From Prochlorococcus sp. AG-409-O23 (GTDB lineage Bacteria > Cyanobacteriota > Cyanobacteriia > PCC-6307 > Cyanobiaceae), in NCBI GenBank assembly GCA_003215355.1, contig QCKL01000006.1:1-64000 (forward strand): a DNA stretch of 64,000 nt, written 5' to 3'. Both the position numbers and the translations under genes were made by a program. The notes beneath the pieces are model-generated. The model made no database searches. It was not told where the DNA came from and was given only the letters and a program-made list of their open reading frames with translations. Below, in pieces: positions 56,394 through 64,000 of the stretch; the first letter of the stretch is position 1, and each line of letters opens with the position of its first letter.

Positions 56394-57503
56394 ATGCAGA
56401 CTTTCTTGCTTTCACTCCTGGAAGTCCTGGTTGGAATAGGCCTCTTGTTCGCAGGTGGAGAACTTTTTGTTCAAGGATCAGTTGCTCTCGCTCTGATTCT
56501 TGGGATACCACAACTTGTCATTGGGCTAACCGTAGTGTCTCTTGGCACCAGTGCTCCTGAATTTTTTGTGAGTGTCAACTCAGTACTTCAGGGTTCAGAT
56601 GCTCTTGCAGTAAGCAATGTAGTAGGGAGCAATATTTTTAATGTATTGGTAGTTCTAGGAAGCAGCGCACTTGTACTACCTCTAAAAGTAGAGAGCCGTT
56701 TAGTAAGAAGAGATGTACCCCTCTTGCTAGCTGTATCAGCAGCGGTTTGGGGAATGGCCTCATCAGGACGAGTTACTTGGCAAGCAGGTTTAGCACTGTT
56801 AATAGCTCTAACAATTAATACCATTTGGGAGATTCGTACTGTCAGAGAAGAACCTGAAGGGACAGAAGATGCCGAACCTGAAATCAATGCTGAATTTGCT
56901 TATGGGGGATGGATAAAAGCAATCTTCAAACTAATTGGTGGAATATTGCTTTTAAGTTTCGGCTCAAATCTTCTGGTAACTGGTGCTAGTTCAACAGCAA
57001 TTCTTCTTGGTGTTAGTGAAGCAGTAATTGGCTTGACAATTGTCTCAGCAGGTACATCAATGCCAGAATTGATAACCTCTTTGGTGGCAGCCATTAGAGG
57101 TCGAACAGATCTGGCAATTGGTAATGTCGTTGGGAGTAGCCTGCTAAATCAACTTCTAGTTCTAGGAAGTAGTGCAATTGTATCCGGCAGAGATGGCCTT
57201 TTGGTAGACAACTTGCTGATTCAAAGAGACCTTCCGGTAATGGTACTTACAACACTTGCTTGTATGCCAATTTTCTGGACAAAAGGACAGATAAGTAGGC
57301 AAGAAGGTGGTGTGCTTATAAGCTTATATGCTTGCTATTTAATTGATCAGGTTCTACCACAAATCCTACCTACTTGGCAGGGAGAGTTTCGATTAATAGT
57401 CATATGCATAGTAATCCCAATGGTTATGATTTTCATAGGATTTCAAACAATTAACTATTGGAGGCACTTAAGAAAAGTACCTCCAAAAAAAATCGCAAAA
57501 TAA
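56394..57503 (+). CDS. Na+/Ca2+ exchanger-family (CaCA) membrane protein
   Basis: 369 residues with about ten membrane segments in two homologous halves. The alpha-repeats are VIGLTVVSLGTSAPEFFVSV and VIGLTIVSAGTSMPELITSL, with GN/SNVVGSNIFNVLVVLG and GNVVGSSLLNQLLVLG after each, the CaCA superfamily signature with paired acidic residues for the ion. An acidic loop EEPEGTEDAEPEIN lies between the halves. It probably exchanges cations at the plasma membrane. The ion (Ca2+ or another) is not deducible. Confidence 0.92.
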   Translation: MQTFLLSLLEVLVGIGLLFAGGELFVQGSVALALILGIPQLVIGLTVVSLGTSAPEFFVSVNSVLQGSDALAVSNVVGSNIFNVLVVLGSSALVLPLKVESRLVRRDVPLLLAVSAAVWGMASSGRVTWQAGLALLIALTINTIWEIRTVREEPEGTEDAEPEINAEFAYGGWIKAIFKLIGGILLLSFGSNLLVTGASSTAILLGVSEAVIGLTIVSAGTSMPELITSLVAAIRGRTDLAIGNVVGSSLLNQLLVLGSSAIVSGRDGLLVDNLLIQRDLPVMVLTTLACMPIFWTKGQISRQEGGVLISLYACYLIDQVLPQILPTWQGEFRLIVICIVIPMVMIFIGFQTINYWRHLRKVPPKKIAK

Positions 57504-57602
57504 TCTGTAAAAGAGGTTTTATTCTTGAAGGGATAAATAAAATTAATTTTTCAAGGCTATTATATTAATTGGCAATGAATTAATAACCTAGATACTCCCT
57601 AA

Positions 57603-58964
57603 TTAGGCCATAGTTACAAACTCCTCGGCAATAGTAGGATGTAAGGCCATAGTCCTATCAAAGTCAGATTTGGTTGCTCCCATGCCTAGAGAAACTGAAG
57701 CCATCTGAATTATTTCCGCAGCATTCTCTCCAACCATATGGCAGCCAATTACTTTCTCATCATCTCCCTTAACAATTAATTTTAGAAAGCAAAAGCTATT
57801 AATCTCAGATAATGCTTGGGACATTGATCTAAAACGAGTGCTATAGACTTTCACCTGATCAGAGCCGAAGCGATCTATGCTCTGCTCTTCAGTAAACCCA
57901 ATTGTCGCAATTTCAGGTTGGCTAAATACTGCATAGGGAATCAAATCATAATTAACATTACGCGGCTTATTTCCAAATACAGTATCTGCAAATGCTCTGC
58001 CTTCATCTATTGCCACTGGAGTAAGATTAAACCTATTAGTCACATCGCCAACAGCATATATATTGCTTATATTAGTATTGTTATTGATATCAACAGGGAT
58101 ACGATCACCAACTACTTTTATACCGGCTGAGTCTAAATTAAGGTTTTGCAGAAATGGACTCCTACCGGTTGCAAAAAGGATCCCTCCACAATTAACCTGT
58201 TCTCCATTGCTAGTACCCAGCAATAGCTCGCCAGGAACACCTTCAACAAATTCAGGACTTTGTCCAAAACGCAATTCAATTCCATTCTCCTGCATGCTTT
58301 CTTCAAGTCGTTTAGATAAGTCCTTATCAAATCCTCGAAGGAGCTGATCACCTCTGACTAATTGAATTACCTTTACTCCTAAACCATGCAGTATGCATGA
58401 GAATTCACAAGCTATAAAACCTGCTCCAACTACAACTACATCTCTTGGGAAATTTTCCTGAAGGAACATATCATCACTTACCCATCCCAATGTTGCACCA
58501 GGTATATCAGGACGATTTGGCCTTCCACCAACAGCAATAAGAATTCGACTTGCTTTGATTTCGAAGGATTTATCAGACTCTTTATTTCCTTTAACAGAAA
58601 CCGTATTGGCCCCAATAAAACTACCCCATCCTTTGATTAACTTAACTCCAGCTTTTTCAAGCAAGTCAATATGAAGTTTGTTAAGACGATCAACTTCTTT
58701 TCGAACATTTTTCAACAACACTCCAGCATCAATAGAGGCATCTTCAAACTGGACTCCATAACTTGGGCCACACTCTAGGTATTTGCGGTATAAAGATCCG
58801 TAAACCATCAATTTTTTGGGCACACATCCTCTGATTACACAAGTTCCGCCTACTCGGTCAGCCTCAATAACGGCAACTCTTGCTCCATGCTTTGCCGCAC
58901 GTTTCGCAGCCGCAAGCCCACCAGAGCCAGCCCCTAAAACGATCAGATCAAAAAGGTCTTTCAA
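57603..58964 (-). CDS. gor: Glutathione reductase
   Basis: 453 residues of the class I pyridine nucleotide-disulfide oxidoreductases. FAD motif LIVLGAGSGGLAAAKRAA at 7-24, the redox pair in GGTCVIRGCVPKKLMVYG, NADPH fold VVVGAGFIACEFSCILHGLG, the dimer domain with PEIATIGFTEEQS, and the C-terminal HPTIAEEFVTM with the active-site His-Glu. Keeps glutathione reduced in the cytoplasm. It is divergent from the glutathione S-transferase gene, 239 bp away, giving a sensible functional pair. Confidence 0.95.
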   Translation of the reverse strand: MKDLFDLIVLGAGSGGLAAAKRAAKHGARVAVIEADRVGGTCVIRGCVPKKLMVYGSLYRKYLECGPSYGVQFEDASIDAGVLLKNVRKEVDRLNKLHIDLLEKAGVKLIKGWGSFIGANTVSVKGNKESDKSFEIKASRILIAVGGRPNRPDIPGATLGWVSDDMFLQENFPRDVVVVGAGFIACEFSCILHGLGVKVIQLVRGDQLLRGFDKDLSKRLEESMQENGIELRFGQSPEFVEGVPGELLLGTSNGEQVNCGGILFATGRSPFLQNLNLDSAGIKVVGDRIPVDINNNTNISNIYAVGDVTNRFNLTPVAIDEGRAFADTVFGNKPRNVNYDLIPYAVFSQPEIATIGFTEEQSIDRFGSDQVKVYSTRFRSMSQALSEINSFCFLKLIVKGDDEKVIGCHMVGENAAEIIQMASVSLGMGATKSDFDRTMALHPTIAEEFVTMA

Positions 58965-59203
58965 GAGAAGAGCATCAATGAATATCTATAATTGTCGGGC
59001 TTACTAATAAGAAAAGCCAGGAGAAATCTTCTATCTCAACCTAATGTTGATTATACAAGCAACTAATTCATCTCAATTTAAGCTGTTTGATCAAAACGAA
59101 CTAAAGCAAACCCAATCTCAGCATTTCCTATCACTAAATCGATTCGGGACAATATTTATGCGAAAAAGCCCTAGAAAGGTAAACACAAACAAAATGGTAG
59201 TTA

Positions 59204-60457
59204 ATGAATTATCAAGACTCTTCAATTAATGCTCTGAGCTGGGACGACTTACAAAAACTTGCAGCAAAGGAACCCGACCGCATCAACGGTCCTACCAACT
59301 CCTATTCAACATTGAGGCTTTTTGGGCAACCTGAAGAGAAAACAAGAATCACTCTCTTTAGAGATCACCATGCTTGGTGCCCATACTGTCAAAAAATTTG
59401 GCTTTGGTTGGAATGGAAACAGATCCCATATCGAATTAAAAAAGTAACGATGCGCTGTTATGGGCGTAAAGAGAGTTGGTATCTCAAGAAAGTGCCTTCA
59501 GGAATGCTCCCAGCTCTAGAGCTTGACCAAAGGCTTATAACCGAAAGTGATCAAATACTCCTTGCACTTGAAGATGTCTTCGGCCCGCTTGGCAAGCGCC
59601 TAGAAGACCATGAGGCTCTAAAGCTTAGGAACCTTGAGAGAAAGTTATTTCATGCTTGGTGCATATGGTTATGTCGTCCAGGGCTAAATCAAAGACAGGA
59701 GAAAGAAAGTAGAGAACAGTTTCAATGCATTGCAAGAGAAATGGAAAGAAATCTAATTGCTCATGAAGGTCCTTTTTTAGACACCTTGCTAAACAACAAA
59801 GGGCTACAAGTCCCTGGAAGTTGCGATGTCATCTTCATCCCTTACCTAGAGAGAATGAATGCCTCCCTTGCTTACTACAAAGGCTTCTCTCTTCAAGAAG
59901 AACATCCAGCCATCCAAAAGTGGTTTAATTCACTTCAAAAACTTGAGGTTTATCGAGGTACCCAAGGAGATATCCACACACATTCACATGATCTACCACC
60001 TCAAATGGGTGGATGCTGGACGGATCCAAACCCAAATCAGAAATCATTTTCAAAAGCAATAGACCTTGGCGAAGGTCTTGGTGAACTTGAGACTTCATTT
60101 GTCTCCCCCAAAGAACCAAGGGATAAGCAACCTGCAGCAATTGCTTTAGGGAGGGTGTTAAAACATCGCAAAAACTTATTGAGAACAAACCCAATTGGAG
60201 AAGACTTATTAGAGCAGCCCTTAAGAGCTGCTCTAACTAATATGGTCATGAGAAAATCGTGTCCTCCTAATCATGGGAGTGCTTATGGATTGAGATACCT
60301 AAGAGACCGAATCTCTGTTCCTAGAGACATGCCTTTACTGGAAGCAAGGTGCTTACGCCAGGCTCTTGAAAAAACCGCACAAATCGATGGAACGGAACAA
60401 GGTCCATCTATACCAACAAGAAATCGTCTCGACCAGAATCCACAGCCATTCCTTTGA
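59204..60457 (+). CDS. Glutathione S-transferase with a long C-terminal extension
   Basis: 417 residues. An N-terminal thioredoxin-like domain (about 45-125) has DHHAWCPYCQKIWLWLEWKQ, where the first Cys in CPYC is the likely catalytic residue, and GMLPALELD with the cis-Pro; an all-helical domain with RKLFHAWCIWLCRPG follows to about 250. The last 150 residues (from about 265) carry GGCWTDPNPNQKSFSKAID and further conserved-looking blocks, but no family I recognise. Most GSTs are 200-250 residues, so this is a long form, known in picocyanobacteria. Start ATG 59204. Confidence 0.87.
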   Translation: MNYQDSSINALSWDDLQKLAAKEPDRINGPTNSYSTLRLFGQPEEKTRITLFRDHHAWCPYCQKIWLWLEWKQIPYRIKKVTMRCYGRKESWYLKKVPSGMLPALELDQRLITESDQILLALEDVFGPLGKRLEDHEALKLRNLERKLFHAWCIWLCRPGLNQRQEKESREQFQCIAREMERNLIAHEGPFLDTLLNNKGLQVPGSCDVIFIPYLERMNASLAYYKGFSLQEEHPAIQKWFNSLQKLEVYRGTQGDIHTHSHDLPPQMGGCWTDPNPNQKSFSKAIDLGEGLGELETSFVSPKEPRDKQPAAIALGRVLKHRKNLLRTNPIGEDLLEQPLRAALTNMVMRKSCPPNHGSAYGLRYLRDRISVPRDMPLLEARCLRQALEKTAQIDGTEQGPSIPTRNRLDQNPQPFL

Positions 60458-60572
60458 TCCTGTTTATTAAACAAAAATTTTATCTAAATTGACTACAATC
60501 AGAAACTAAGAATACAAAGAATCACTCAAGCTCAAGCCAATTAGGCAAAATGAACTCTTCTCTATTTAAGAA

Positions 60573-61232
60573 TTGAGCCTTCCACTAAAACCATATCAGA
60601 AGATTCCTAAGCCAGAATCAAAAAGAAAGCTTTTTGAGGTCTCAATCAAAAAGCTACAACCTACACAAATGTGTGTGGGTTTAGCCGAGATATTGAGTCG
60701 AAAAAAAGACTTTTCACAACAAAAGGGTATCAAACGAATTGACTACCTACATTCAAAACCTGTCCCTTTAGTCAGGAATGCAAATGGAGAGATGTGGATA
60801 CTTGATCGCCACCATCGTCTTAGAGCATTGCTCGAATTAGATGAAAATGCAAAGGCATATGGCTATGTAATTGCAGAGATTCAAAGCGCTAAACGCTTAG
60901 ACATACTTTCTTTTTTAAAGGGACAAGGATGGCTCTTTCTTTATAACCGAAGAGGTATAGGCCCTATAGAACCAGACCTACTCCCAATCTCATTACTTGA
61001 GATGGAGGACGATCCCTATCGAAGTCTTGTCTGGAAACTAAAAAAAGAGGGGTTTGTAATGCCAGCACAACAAATCCCCTATCACGAATTCAGATGGGCC
61101 GCATGGCTAAGAAGGCGGCCTTTGCCACCATTCAATTCACGAAATCTTAGTCCTGCCCTACCAGCAGCAAGAAATTTAGTTATTTCAAAAGCAGCATCTA
61201 AACTATATGGGTGGAAAGGTGAAAGAAATTAA
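60573..61232 (+). CDS. ParB-like nuclease-domain protein
   Basis: 219 residues from a TTG at 60573; a TAA lies just two codons earlier in this frame, so the start is constrained. An ATG at 60550 opens another frame that stops after eight codons. The central [27 protein letters not shown] is a ParB-like (ParBc_2) core with the DRHH.L motif that binds the active site; [11 protein letters not shown] follows (given in part). It may be a nuclease or nucleotide-binding protein; role unknown. Overlaps the convergent dnaA by 4 bp. Confidence 0.78.
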   Translation: MSLPLKPYQKIPKPESKRKLFEVSIKKLQPTQMCVGLAEILSRKKDFSQQKGIKRIDYLHSKPVPLVRNANGEMWILDRHHRLRALLELDENAKAYGYVIAEIQSAKRLDILSFLKGQGWLFLYNRRGIGPIEPDLLPISLLEMEDDPYRSLVWKLKKEGFVMPAQQIPYHEFRWAAWLRRRPLPPFNSRNLSPALPAARNLVISKAASKLYGWKGERN

Positions 61233-62629
61233 TGTCTCTTGCGTGAGTCAATCTGCAATAGATCCTTGACCCTCTGTACTTGGCTAGCAAGCTGTGGTTC
61301 AGTCGATAGTTTCTTCTCTACTTGCTCAATTGCATAAATAACTGTGGTGTGATCCTTCCCTCCAAATGCCTCACCAATTCGTGGCAAGCTTAAATCAGTT
61401 CCATGGCGCATAAGATACATACCAACTTGTCGAGCCTGACTCACGGGACGTCTTCGACTACTACTCTGCATCTCTTCAGGGGTAACTTCAAAAACCTCGG
61501 AAACTTTTTCAATTACTTGTTTAGGCGTAACTTCAACACCCTGACCATTTGGATCAAGCATGGGCGCCACTGATTCCACTGTCATGGGAAGTCCTGTAAT
61601 TGATGCGAATGCAACTGCCCTAGTTAAAGCACCTTCTAATTCACGTATGTTTGAAGTAAAACGACCGGCTATAAACTGAATCAAATCTCTAGGCAAACGC
61701 ATTCTTTCTTGCTCTGCTTTTTTTTGAAGGATTGCCATCCTAGTTTCCAAATCAGGAGCCTGAATGTCAGCTATTAGTCCCATGGAGAATCTAGAAATCA
61801 AACGTTCCTGCAATCGGGGAATTTGACTTGGGGGCCTATCACTAGCAATAACAATTTGCCTCCCAGCCTCATGCAAAGCATTGAATGTATGGAAGAACTC
61901 TTCTTGTGTATATTCCTTACCTTCTATAAATTGAATATCATCAACAAGTATTAAATCTGCTGCCCTGTACCTATCACGAAAAGCCTGCATCCCATCCTTT
62001 CTAATAGCTACTATTAGATCATTAGTAAAGGTCTCAGTTGACACATAAGAAACTTTGGCCCCAGGATCAATCTCTAGTCGATAGTGACCTATAGCTTGCA
62101 TTAAATGAGTCTTACCAAGACCAACTCCTCCACATATAAATAGCGGGTTGAATTCACGCCCAGGAGCTTCAGCAACAGCCAAGGCTGCAGCATGAGCCAT
62201 ACGACTATTTGGACCAACAACAAACCTATTGAATACATATCTAAGATTTAACCCTGGGAGGATCCTCTTTGGGCCATTAAACTTCGCCCCAACAGATGAT
62301 TTAGAAGCCTCTACATTGGGTTGCTTTGAAGGAGATGCAATCGCGGATGACATTGCCGAATCAGCATCCTTATCCAACTCCTCAGCATTTATTTGAACTC
62401 GAACTGGCTGACCATAAATCTCGCAAGCTACCTCAGAAATTGTTTGAGAATAATTTTTGCGCAACCAATCACTAGAGAAGCTATTTGGAGCCAATAGCGT
62501 CAATTCTCCATCCTGAAAGCCACTACAACGAGCGGGACGGATCCAAGTTTCAAAAGTGGGTTTACTTAGATTCTTCTGAAGTGCCTGCTGCACCTTTACC
62601 CACAGCTCATTGCCCGTTGGCACCTGCAT
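61229..62629 (-). CDS. dnaA: Chromosomal replication initiator protein DnaA
   Basis: 466 residues with domain I (1-80), a linker rich in Ser/Ala/Lys, the AAA+ domain with Walker [10 protein letters not shown] at 167-175 and Walker [13 protein letters not shown], and a C-terminal domain IV with the DnaA signature [20 protein letters not shown]. It binds DnaA boxes and opens the origin. In several cyanobacteria dnaA is away from the origin, and I see no DnaA-box cluster (TTATCCACA type) around it here. Transcribed away from the 449-bp gap upstream. Confidence 0.96.
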   Translation of the reverse strand: MQVPTGNELWVKVQQALQKNLSKPTFETWIRPARCSGFQDGELTLLAPNSFSSDWLRKNYSQTISEVACEIYGQPVRVQINAEELDKDADSAMSSAIASPSKQPNVEASKSSVGAKFNGPKRILPGLNLRYVFNRFVVGPNSRMAHAAALAVAEAPGREFNPLFICGGVGLGKTHLMQAIGHYRLEIDPGAKVSYVSTETFTNDLIVAIRKDGMQAFRDRYRAADLILVDDIQFIEGKEYTQEEFFHTFNALHEAGRQIVIASDRPPSQIPRLQERLISRFSMGLIADIQAPDLETRMAILQKKAEQERMRLPRDLIQFIAGRFTSNIRELEGALTRAVAFASITGLPMTVESVAPMLDPNGQGVEVTPKQVIEKVSEVFEVTPEEMQSSSRRRPVSQARQVGMYLMRHGTDLSLPRIGEAFGGKDHTTVIYAIEQVEKKLSTEPQLASQVQRVKDLLQIDSRKRH

Positions 62630-63078
62630 TCCCTGATCGGAGCATGAATCTAGGCACTTCTTGGGAATAGGGCACCCTTTAGTCAGCTGATCATATTTAA
62701 ATTTGCATGCAAGATTAAAGACTCTTAGCGCTCTCCGCTTGCGTTACATGCCAATTGCCACCTGATTTTTGGGGTTACGCTGCCTCCCAAAACTAAAAGG
62801 GAAAGAAACGAAGAGTTGCTTAAAGACCGAGACAAAGATTCATGAGAGCTACGCAATGTCGTCCAATTTGCAGCCTCAAGGTCAACCCCAATTGAACCCT
62901 GACTGATTTTTCCCCTTAGAGAGCCTGAGCAAGATCCCTAAAGGGGAATAAAAAGGTATTAGAAGAAAGAGAGACTCCACTTAATTGCATAGGCCTCCTC
63001 AATAAACCACTTACTTGAGCGTTGCCAAAAAAGAATACATAGACTCAACATAAGTTGAACTTCTGACAGAGGAATAGC
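62630..63078. other. 449-bp intergenic region upstream of dnaA with two stem-loops
   Basis: No gene found. A short stem-loop TTTTGGG/CCCAAAA (62767-62792) and a longer one TTCCCCTTAG/CTAAAGGGGAA (62910-62948, with one bulged T) are visible. Two tiny open frames (near 62841 and 62856, 16-17 codons) lie between them. No match to TTATCCACA-type DnaA boxes was seen by eye, so there is no sign of autoregulation or an origin. It likely holds the divergent promoters of dnaA and the next gene, and perhaps a small RNA. Confidence 0.5.
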
Positions 63079-63711
63079 ATGTTTAAGCGGCCAGTCCTGG
63101 TCTTAATGACAAGATGGCATGCTTCTGGTAGATGCAAAAAAAGACTTGCCTCAGGACTTGGCTCAGCTCGCGCAGCCTCAATACAAAAGAGACTTACTGA
63201 GCACACACTTGCAGTAGCTCAAGGACTTCAAAAACAAGGCTTGGTAGAAGTACGAATTGCTTTATCAGGACTTGCCTCCAAATGTGCTCAACGGTGGGGG
63301 AAGCAACAAGGGTTAAGCAGGGTTGATGAGCAAGGCCAAGGCAGTCTTGGATTGCGTATGAGGCGACAAGTTTTACGTGCTCAACATGGCAAGAAAGCAA
63401 GAACGACAATCCTTATCGGGACTGATCTCCCTGGTCTATGTCAAAGAGATGTGGTTGATGCGATAACAGCACTACAAGCACATGAAATAGTTTTTGGCCC
63501 GTCAGAAGATGGGGGGTATTGGCTGATTGGACTTACTCGAGGGCTAGTCAATCCTGTGGCAACTTGGCCATTTTCCGGAATCCCTTGGGGAACTGATCAA
63601 GTGCTATCCAAAACTCTCTTTGAGGCAAAGCTGGCAGGTATTAGATGTGGATTACTTCGCAAGCAAAACGACCTAGACCAACTCGATGATCTCTCTCCAT
63701 GGCAAGCTTGA
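63079..63711 (+). CDS. TIGR04282-type glycosyltransferase (DUF2064)
   Basis: 210 residues. The N-terminal VLMTRWHASGRCKKRLASGL resembles a nucleotide-sugar binding start, with the DUF2064 hallmarks TTILIGTDLPGLCQRDVVDA and IVFGPSEDGGYWLIGLTRG. The DxD-like GTDLPG would hold a metal. This family often sits beside TIGR04283 glycosyltransferases in arsenosugar-biosynthesis neighbourhoods. Substrate not deducible here. The downstream gene overlaps its end by 13 bp. Confidence 0.83.
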   Translation: MFKRPVLVLMTRWHASGRCKKRLASGLGSARAASIQKRLTEHTLAVAQGLQKQGLVEVRIALSGLASKCAQRWGKQQGLSRVDEQGQGSLGLRMRRQVLRAQHGKKARTTILIGTDLPGLCQRDVVDAITALQAHEIVFGPSEDGGYWLIGLTRGLVNPVATWPFSGIPWGTDQVLSKTLFEAKLAGIRCGLLRKQNDLDQLDDLSPWQA

Positions 63712-64000
63712 ATAAAAAGCCCAAACTAAGCATCATTGTTGCCGCCCTAAATGAAGGGGGGAGGATTCCTTTGCTGTTAGCTGATATCAATCGTTGGCCA
63801 AAAGAACTTGATTTATTAGTAGTTGATGCTTGTAGTTCCGATTACACCGCTCTAGTTTCCAAGTTAGCAGGGGCAAAAGTTATTCAATCTCAAACCCCAA
63901 ATAGAGGTCTTCAGTTAAATATTGGAGCCGAGAATGCAATTGGAGAATGGTTACTATTCCTTCATGCTGATAGTAGGCTACCAAAAAACTGGGCTGAAGT
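63699..64000 (+). CDS. Family 2 glycosyltransferase, TIGR04283-type (partial, C-terminus outside window)
   Basis: The first 100 residues are visible: MASLNKKPKLSIIVAALNEG, then LLVVDACSSDYTALVSKLAG, VIQSQTPNRGLQLNIGAENA and GEWLLFLHADSRLP. The GT2 start motif, the DxSSxD and the DxD in LHADSRLP are plain, and NRGLQLNIGA is typical of TIGR04283. Starts ATG 63699, 13 bp before the previous stop, so the pair is coupled. The rest lies past the window end. Confidence 0.85.
   Translation, partial: MASLNKKPKLSIIVAALNEGGRIPLLLADINRWPKELDLLVVDACSSDYTALVSKLAGAKVIQSQTPNRGLQLNIGAENAIGEWLLFLHADSRLPKNWAE

Noticed and set aside
59044-59229. 61-codon plus-strand frame overlapping the start of the GST gene
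   Set aside because: No recognisable domain, AT-driven composition, and it overlaps the strongly supported GST start; likely chance.
62630-63078. Replication origin beside dnaA
   Set aside because: No DnaA-box cluster or AT-rich unwinding element next to boxes was recognised; in many cyanobacteria dnaA is away from the origin.
1-64000. CRISPR array, insertion sequences, prophage or integrative elements
   Set aside because: No regularly spaced repeats, transposase, integrase or terminal inverted repeats were seen; gene content is core throughout.

Overview
The window reads as ordinary core chromosome of a marine picocyanobacterium, most likely a Prochlorococcus (possibly a low-light, moderate-GC lineage) or a close Synechococcus relative. 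Supporting signs are plastocyanin, NDH-1 subunits NdhD and NdhL, phylloquinone genes menB/menD, a cyanobacterial AbrB-like regulator, a group-2 sigma-70 factor, glycogen synthase and branching enzyme, many families restricted to cyanobacteria or plastids (DUF760, DUF1824, DUF2214, DUF2518/Ycf51, DUF3007, DUF4336), dense packing with short or overlapping junctions, and AT-rich intergenic DNA. Strain-level identity cannot be settled by reading alone. I see no insertion sequence, prophage, integrase, CRISPR array or rRNA.

Layout. 1-5930: comB (partial, minus), then ubiD, aroA, an MnmC-like methyltransferase and glmU on the plus strand (quinone, shikimate, tRNA modification, UDP-GlcNAc). 5945-11659: murF, glgA, menB and menD on the minus strand. 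11764-18115: lepB and DUF760 (plus), then DUF4336, a three-gene Mn/Zn ABC transporter and a DUF697 protein (minus). 18356-28271: a plus-strand run with an RGG-rich protein, trpS, thrS, DUF1824, glk, thrB, ndhD and an M3 oligopeptidase. 28261-35481: a compact minus-strand operon-like run tamB, ROK kinase, proA, folB, lipase. 35553-43246: plus-strand ycf51-like, HhH protein, small secreted protein, CocE-type hydrolase, glgB, hemE, SDR and petE, closed by a very strong terminator. 43418-54593: a mosaic with a stand-alone Nif11-like protein, clpB, hupE, a QueD-like protein, hisIE, sigma factor, a Nif11-cupin fusion, a membrane-anchored cytochrome c, abrB-like, trpA, DUF3007 and ndhL. 54657-64000: intron-less tRNA-Leu(UAA), pyrC, a Na+/Ca2+ exchanger-family protein, glutathione reductase, a glutathione S-transferase, a ParB-like protein, dnaA, and two neighbouring glycosyltransferase-like genes (second one cut by the window end).

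Functionally the genes serve photosynthetic electron transport (petE, ndhD, ndhL, menB, menD, ubiD), glycogen and sugar metabolism (glgA, glgB, glk, ROK), cell envelope (glmU, murF, tamB, lepB), amino acids (aroA, thrB, proA, hisIE, trpA), translation (trpS, thrS, tRNA-Leu), glutathione and stress (gor, gst, clpB), and control (sigma factor, AbrB-like, DnaA).

No convincing new multi-gene system is present. The most unusual items are single-gene or site-level: a Nif11-like domain fused to a cupin, a free Nif11-like protein without an evident peptide core, an RGG/ribbon-helix-helix-like/acidic-tail protein, a probable frameshift at the 5' end of menD, a structured intergenic element at 51629-51736, a G9 homopolymer inside ndhD, and a perfect 23-bp stem after plastocyanin.
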